Part shown: piece by piece, positions 54,513 to 57,934 of the stretch
Layout: each line of letters starts with the position of its first letter
How positions within the stretch are numbered: position 1 is the stretch's first letter
Source of the DNA: an uncultured Treponema sp.
GTDB taxonomy: Bacteria; Spirochaetota; Spirochaetia; Treponematales; Treponemataceae
NCBI GenBank assembly: GCA_946535985.1
Contig: CAMNDY010000009.1
Location: forward strand, 1 to 57,934
Direction of reading: 5' to 3'
DNA: 57,934 bases
Position numbers and translations under genes: made by a program
The notes under the pieces: generated by a model
The model's database searches: none
The model's input: the letters and a program-made list of their open reading frames with translations, nothing else
What the model was told of the DNA's origin: nothing

Positions 54513-56210
54513 ATGTCCGCAAAAAAAGGTCTTTTCTCTAAAGTCGGTAAGACAAGAATTGTCCCGATCGGGTTAAAAATTCTTATTATCTTTATTACAA
54601 TTATCCTGCTTTCTAACTTTGCCACAAACTTTTTGTCGGTTCAACTTTCAAAACGTCAGATAATCAATCTTAACAACACAATCATGGTTGAGCAGCTTAA
54701 AGAACTTTACACAAATGCCTCAAATCAGTTTCAGATTTACAATTATTCCGATGACAAGGAAGGTTCACAGGAAGCCCTGGAAAAAGTTGCAAAATCGGGA
54801 TTTTCTAACAAGAACTCTGTTGCCCTTGGTGTAAAGCCCGATGGTCAGATTCTTTTTGCAGCCCGCAATAATATTTTTACAGACTGGAGCTTTTTTACAG
54901 ACGAAGAAAAACTTAATAAGCTCAATGAAGATTACAATAATGATATAAAGGAAGGTTCAATTACTTTTGAGCACAAGGACGGGGAATATTTTGGTGTTTA
55001 TAAATATCAGACAGACTGGGGCTACTACCTTATTCGTGCCGAAAAGCGTTCAGACCTTGATGCAAATACACGAAGCGTTCTTCTTTACACACTTTTTATC
55101 ATCATCATTTTGACAATTGCCTTTGTAGTTATAGGCTGGCTCATTCTGCGACACGAGTTCCGCCCTGTTACAATGATTACAAAAGATTTGTACGAAATGC
55201 AGCAGCATAAACAGCTTGAGCTCATAGATTTGTCTCATGCTAAAAACGATGATATTACTTATCTTGCGGCTTCTTTCAACTCACTTTCATCTTCTGTAAA
55301 TAATCTTCTTGGAACCTTCCAGAAATTCGTTCCAAAGGATGTTGTTGCAAAAGCATATAATGATCAGGGTATTGGTCTTGAAGGAAGTCAGCGTGAACTT
55401 GCAATGCTCTTCTCTGATATCAAGAGCTTTACCTACCGAACAGAAACTTTGGGTAACGATATTATTGACGTTTTGAATGTTCACTACAACCGCGTAATTC
55501 ACAATGTCCACGAAAATCATGGTGTAGTTGGTTCAATTATTGGAGACGCAATTCTTGCAGTTTACGGAACTCTGGAATCTAATAGAAGTAAATCTTACGA
55601 TGCAATTCTTGCAGCCTGGGATATCACTCATGCAACTGCAAGCCTGCGCGAAACTATGAAGCTGCGCCGTATTGAAATTGAAAAGAAACGCAAGCTTACA
55701 GAATCAGAAGAAAAAATATTTATTGCAGTTTCGCTTGATGTTGGTGTTGGTATTGATGGAGGAAACGTTTTCTACGGAAACATCGGTTCTAACGAACATA
55801 TGGCAAACACAGTAATTGGTGATAATGTAAACTCTGCATCCCGTCTTGAAGGTCTTACACGAATTTATCACCTGCCTGTAATTGTTTCTGAATATATTAA
55901 AGACGAGGTTCTTGCCGAAACAGCCCGCTTTAAGTTTTACGAAATTGATACTGTTCAGGTTAAAGGAAAAACTCAGGGAAAGAAAATCTACTTCCCGTTT
56001 GATACAAATGAAATGGATTCTGCACTTCTTACAAAATATGATTTGTTTGAAGAAGGCTTACAGGCATACTACAGCGGCGACTGGAAAAGTGCACGCAAGA
56101 GCTTTAAGAATTCAGAATTGCCGGAACTCACCGAAGTTTTTATGGAACGCATGGGTAACAAGAGCGCACCGGAAGGATGGAATGGAATATGGGCAATGAC
56201 GACAAAATAA
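54513..56210 (+). CDS. Membrane class III adenylate/guanylate cyclase with HAMP domain
   Basis: A 565-aa inner-membrane sensor enzyme. A membrane helix at about 19-41 is followed by a periplasmic sensor region of about 145 residues, then a second helix (about 190-212), a HAMP linker and the cyclase domain (about 285-480). Metal-binding Asp 302 (FSDIKSF) and Asp 345 (GDAI), and transition-state Asn 440 and Arg 444 (NVNSASRLEG), are present, so it should be active. Cyclic AMP is the more common product; cGMP is not excluded. The start is the ATG at 54513, preceded by GGAGGA; a GTG frame from 54495 would run through this site. It overlaps the next gene. Confidence 0.9.
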   Translation: MSAKKGLFSKVGKTRIVPIGLKILIIFITIILLSNFATNFLSVQLSKRQIINLNNTIMVEQLKELYTNASNQFQIYNYSDDKEGSQEALEKVAKSGFSNKNSVALGVKPDGQILFAARNNIFTDWSFFTDEEKLNKLNEDYNNDIKEGSITFEHKDGEYFGVYKYQTDWGYYLIRAEKRSDLDANTRSVLLYTLFIIIILTIAFVVIGWLILRHEFRPVTMITKDLYEMQQHKQLELIDLSHAKNDDITYLAASFNSLSSSVNNLLGTFQKFVPKDVVAKAYNDQGIGLEGSQRELAMLFSDIKSFTYRTETLGNDIIDVLNVHYNRVIHNVHENHGVVGSIIGDAILAVYGTLESNRSKSYDAILAAWDITHATASLRETMKLRRIEIEKKRKLTESEEKIFIAVSLDVGVGIDGGNVFYGNIGSNEHMANTVIGDNVNSASRLEGLTRIYHLPVIVSEYIKDEVLAETARFKFYEIDTVQVKGKTQGKKIYFPFDTNEMDSALLTKYDLFEEGLQAYYSGDWKSARKSFKNSELPELTEVFMERMGNKSAPEGWNGIWAMTTK

Positions 56211-57751
56211 ATCAGACAAATGATCAGAGGCACAAGGAAGTTCTTCTCTTTTTGAATGATGAGTTGAACCGCCTTCAGACAGTTAATAATTCCGACTCTT
56301 ATGATTTGGAAAAAGAGTACGCAAAAACAAAGAAAAACAAATCTCCCTTTTCTACGCTTCTTCTTGCCGGAAGCATGCTGGTTGTTTTTCTGCTTGCCTG
56401 GGGAATTACCGCCTATATCAATTCTAAAAACCAGGAAATCACTGTAAACCTTGCTGAGTTTGAAGGACTTAATGTAAAAAACCTGCTGGATTCTGTTTCT
56501 AAAGTTCAGGCAAACTATGATACAGCAATGAAGAACAGAACCAACATTATTTCTGACCGCGATATTGCCCTTAAAAATGCAGAAGAAAAAAGAGACAGTA
56601 AGCTCTTCCTTATTGAATCCTTGAGCCTTGATGATAAAGCCGAAATTAAAAACCGTCAGGATGCGGTTCTTGAAGAATATGAAAATACTGTAGCCCAGAT
56701 AAAGCAGGTTTATGATCCACAGATTCTTGCTGCTGATACAGAACTTGCCGAATATAAAAAACAGCTTGATGAATATGATACTGCAAAGCTTGAGGCTGCA
56801 CGTCAGCAGGAGCAGGCCCTGGACAGTGAAAGAAGAGTTCATCGTCTGGAAATGGATAAGCTTGCAAAGGAATATGAAAACCGAATTGCAGTACTTCAGG
56901 ATTCTTATGCAAAAGAGCGTAAGGATAATTCTGAGCAGATTCGCCGTCAGGTTTCTGAAGTTTCTCAGACCTATCTTCGCCAGATTGATATGCTGGACCC
57001 TGATTTGACTAAAACAAGCGCCCAGGGAATTGTAAACACTATAAATGCAAAAGAAAGTAAAGCCTTCGATTCAGAAAAAATTATCAGCGAAAATGCAATC
57101 GAAGATGAATCAGTAATAATCGGGCTTTCTCAGTTCCAGAAAACTTATAATCAGTTTGATACTGTTCAAAAACCATTTGAAACTATTCCTTATAAAAAAT
57201 CGGCTCCTTCTTATTTCAAAGCTTCAAAGGGAATTGTAAATAACCTTGGCTCTGTTTTTGAAGAAACAAGTCTTAAGTTTGCAAGTGAAAAGCAGGAGCT
57301 TAATAAAAAGGTTGGAAGTCTTGAAGAAGAAGTTACAGGCCTGAATAAACAGATAGAACAAATGCGTGTCGATTCCGAAGCAGAAAAAGTTGCTTTGCGG
57401 GAGTCGCTCAACAAGCAGTTTCTTGATGAAAAGGCCCAGCTTGCTTCTGATTATGTAGGGCTTTATGATCACATTCTTGGCTCTGTAAAGGCTCACGCTG
57501 TAGTAATGTCTGCTCACGAAAAAGAGAACATCCGTATTTATGTTGTACCGGACCAGCGGGAACATATTACAGAAGCAGGCGTTGGTGCCGAAATTAAAGC
57601 TTCTAAGTCTGTAAAAGGTCATATAAAACCAATTCCGGGCGAACCGGGCTTCTATCGCTTTGAAGCTGCCGTGGACAAGTCCGGAAAAGTCCAGGATTTT
57701 GACTTTACCCTGATTGCCCCCGGCCAGATAGTGAAAGTTTCAAACAAGTAA
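56189..57751 (+). CDS. Single-pass membrane protein with long coiled coil
   Basis: A 520-aa protein of no family I recognise. A charged cytoplasmic N-terminus of about 50 residues is followed by one membrane helix (about 54-76, FSTLLLAGSMLVVFLLAWG). A long coiled coil (about 90-290 and 350-415) and a small C-terminal beta-like domain (IRIYVVPDQREHITEAG, then PGEPGFYRFEAAVDKSG) complete it. It overlaps the cyclase gene by 22 bp and is surely co-transcribed, suggesting a role in the same signalling or envelope complex. The start is uncertain: ATG 56189 has GGAAGGA at 56171-56177; an ATG at 56177 is the alternative. Confidence 0.75.
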   Translation: MGNDDKINQTNDQRHKEVLLFLNDELNRLQTVNNSDSYDLEKEYAKTKKNKSPFSTLLLAGSMLVVFLLAWGITAYINSKNQEITVNLAEFEGLNVKNLLDSVSKVQANYDTAMKNRTNIISDRDIALKNAEEKRDSKLFLIESLSLDDKAEIKNRQDAVLEEYENTVAQIKQVYDPQILAADTELAEYKKQLDEYDTAKLEAARQQEQALDSERRVHRLEMDKLAKEYENRIAVLQDSYAKERKDNSEQIRRQVSEVSQTYLRQIDMLDPDLTKTSAQGIVNTINAKESKAFDSEKIISENAIEDESVIIGLSQFQKTYNQFDTVQKPFETIPYKKSAPSYFKASKGIVNNLGSVFEETSLKFASEKQELNKKVGSLEEEVTGLNKQIEQMRVDSEAEKVALRESLNKQFLDEKAQLASDYVGLYDHILGSVKAHAVVMSAHEKENIRIYVVPDQREHITEAGVGAEIKASKSVKGHIKPIPGEPGFYRFEAAVDKSGKVQDFDFTLIAPGQIVKVSNK

Positions 57752-57761
57752 GGCATAAATG

Positions 57762-57890
57762 TGTCATTCCCGTGTAAGGTATAACTGTGTCATTCCCGTG
57801 CTTGACACGGGAATCTCATAATAGATTGTCGGGTCAAGCCCGACAATGACACGGTCTCCCGACAATGATATTGGCCTCTGACAATGACAC
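57762..57890. repeat. Family B repeat cluster at the right end
   Basis: Several partial copies: GTGTCATTCCCGTG twice, a CCCGTG...CACGGG stem, a full ATTGTCGGG...CCCGACAAT stem, then two decayed ends, each containing GACAATGA. It fills most of the non-coding tail of the window; nothing else is seen in 57752-57934. Confidence 0.85.
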
Positions 57891-57934
57891 CTGCCATTGA
57901 AAATTTACTCTTTAACTGTTAAATTATCCCTATG

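Noticed and set aside
56069..56842. 257-aa minus-strand open frame
   Set aside because: Antisense shadow across the cyclase/coiled-coil gene overlap; low-complexity Phe/Ile-rich composition.

Overview
The window looks like chromosomal DNA from a Treponema-type spirochaete, probably a gut- or rumen-associated species rather than a T. pallidum-like one. This is inferred from moderate-to-low GC, a diderm surface made of large lipoproteins and TPR proteins, a leucine-biosynthesis gene, a DUF4954 hexapeptide-repeat protein, and several families of short palindromic repeats between and inside genes. No species can be named from sequence reading alone.

Layout. 1-403 holds a multi-stem inverted-repeat element. 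404-5698: a DUF4954 protein, leuA, and convergent murD. 5781-5866: tRNA-Leu(UAA). 5902-8755 (minus strand): a cobalamin-riboswitch transcript encoding a small lipoprotein and a TonB-dependent receptor. 8872-9554: eight 85-86 bp tandem units, each carrying a 34-bp palindrome, ending 37 bp before a predicted PD-(D/E)XK-like nuclease gene (9592-10437). 10463-12815: radical SAM protein, Sm_multidrug_ex-type membrane protein, AEC transporter. 12994-16923: a 1309-aa Ig-like lipoprotein. 16926-23772 (minus): addB-addA recombination helicase-nuclease and an Rpn-family remnant. 23829-25529: SulP anion transporter.

25629-43632 is one 18-kb surface operon with a clear promoter and terminator. It encodes two paralogous barrel/transglutaminase-like/TPR proteins, one with the catalytic Cys and His and one without, followed by a 4211-aa multi-Ig lipoprotein that also has a C-terminal membrane tail. 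43656-45165 is a small toxin-antitoxin island: an orphan HigA-like repressor with its own operator, a vapBC pair, and a candidate type I system made of a 36-aa TxpA/BsrG-like peptide, a fold-back mRNA and an antisense RNA. 45173-57751 holds uvrC, a LamG/fibronectin-III protein, a large TPR/coiled-coil protein, an M24 aminopeptidase, murJ, a class III nucleotide cyclase and a coiled-coil membrane protein.

Cross-cutting patterns. (i) Several genes have a -10 hexamer ending only 3-9 nt before the start codon and no Shine-Dalgarno, suggesting leaderless mRNAs; others have strong AGGAG sites. (ii) A 24-bp palindrome recurs between genes and in frame inside at least three proteins, giving peptides such as VPEPVEGP, SLSLSKG and LRQAQGA. 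(iii) A second repeat family, built on GTCGGG...CCCGAC stems, supplies the C-terminus and stop codon of murJ. The best candidates for undescribed biology are the palindrome array plus nuclease gene, the type I toxin-antitoxin candidate, and the giant surface-protein operon.
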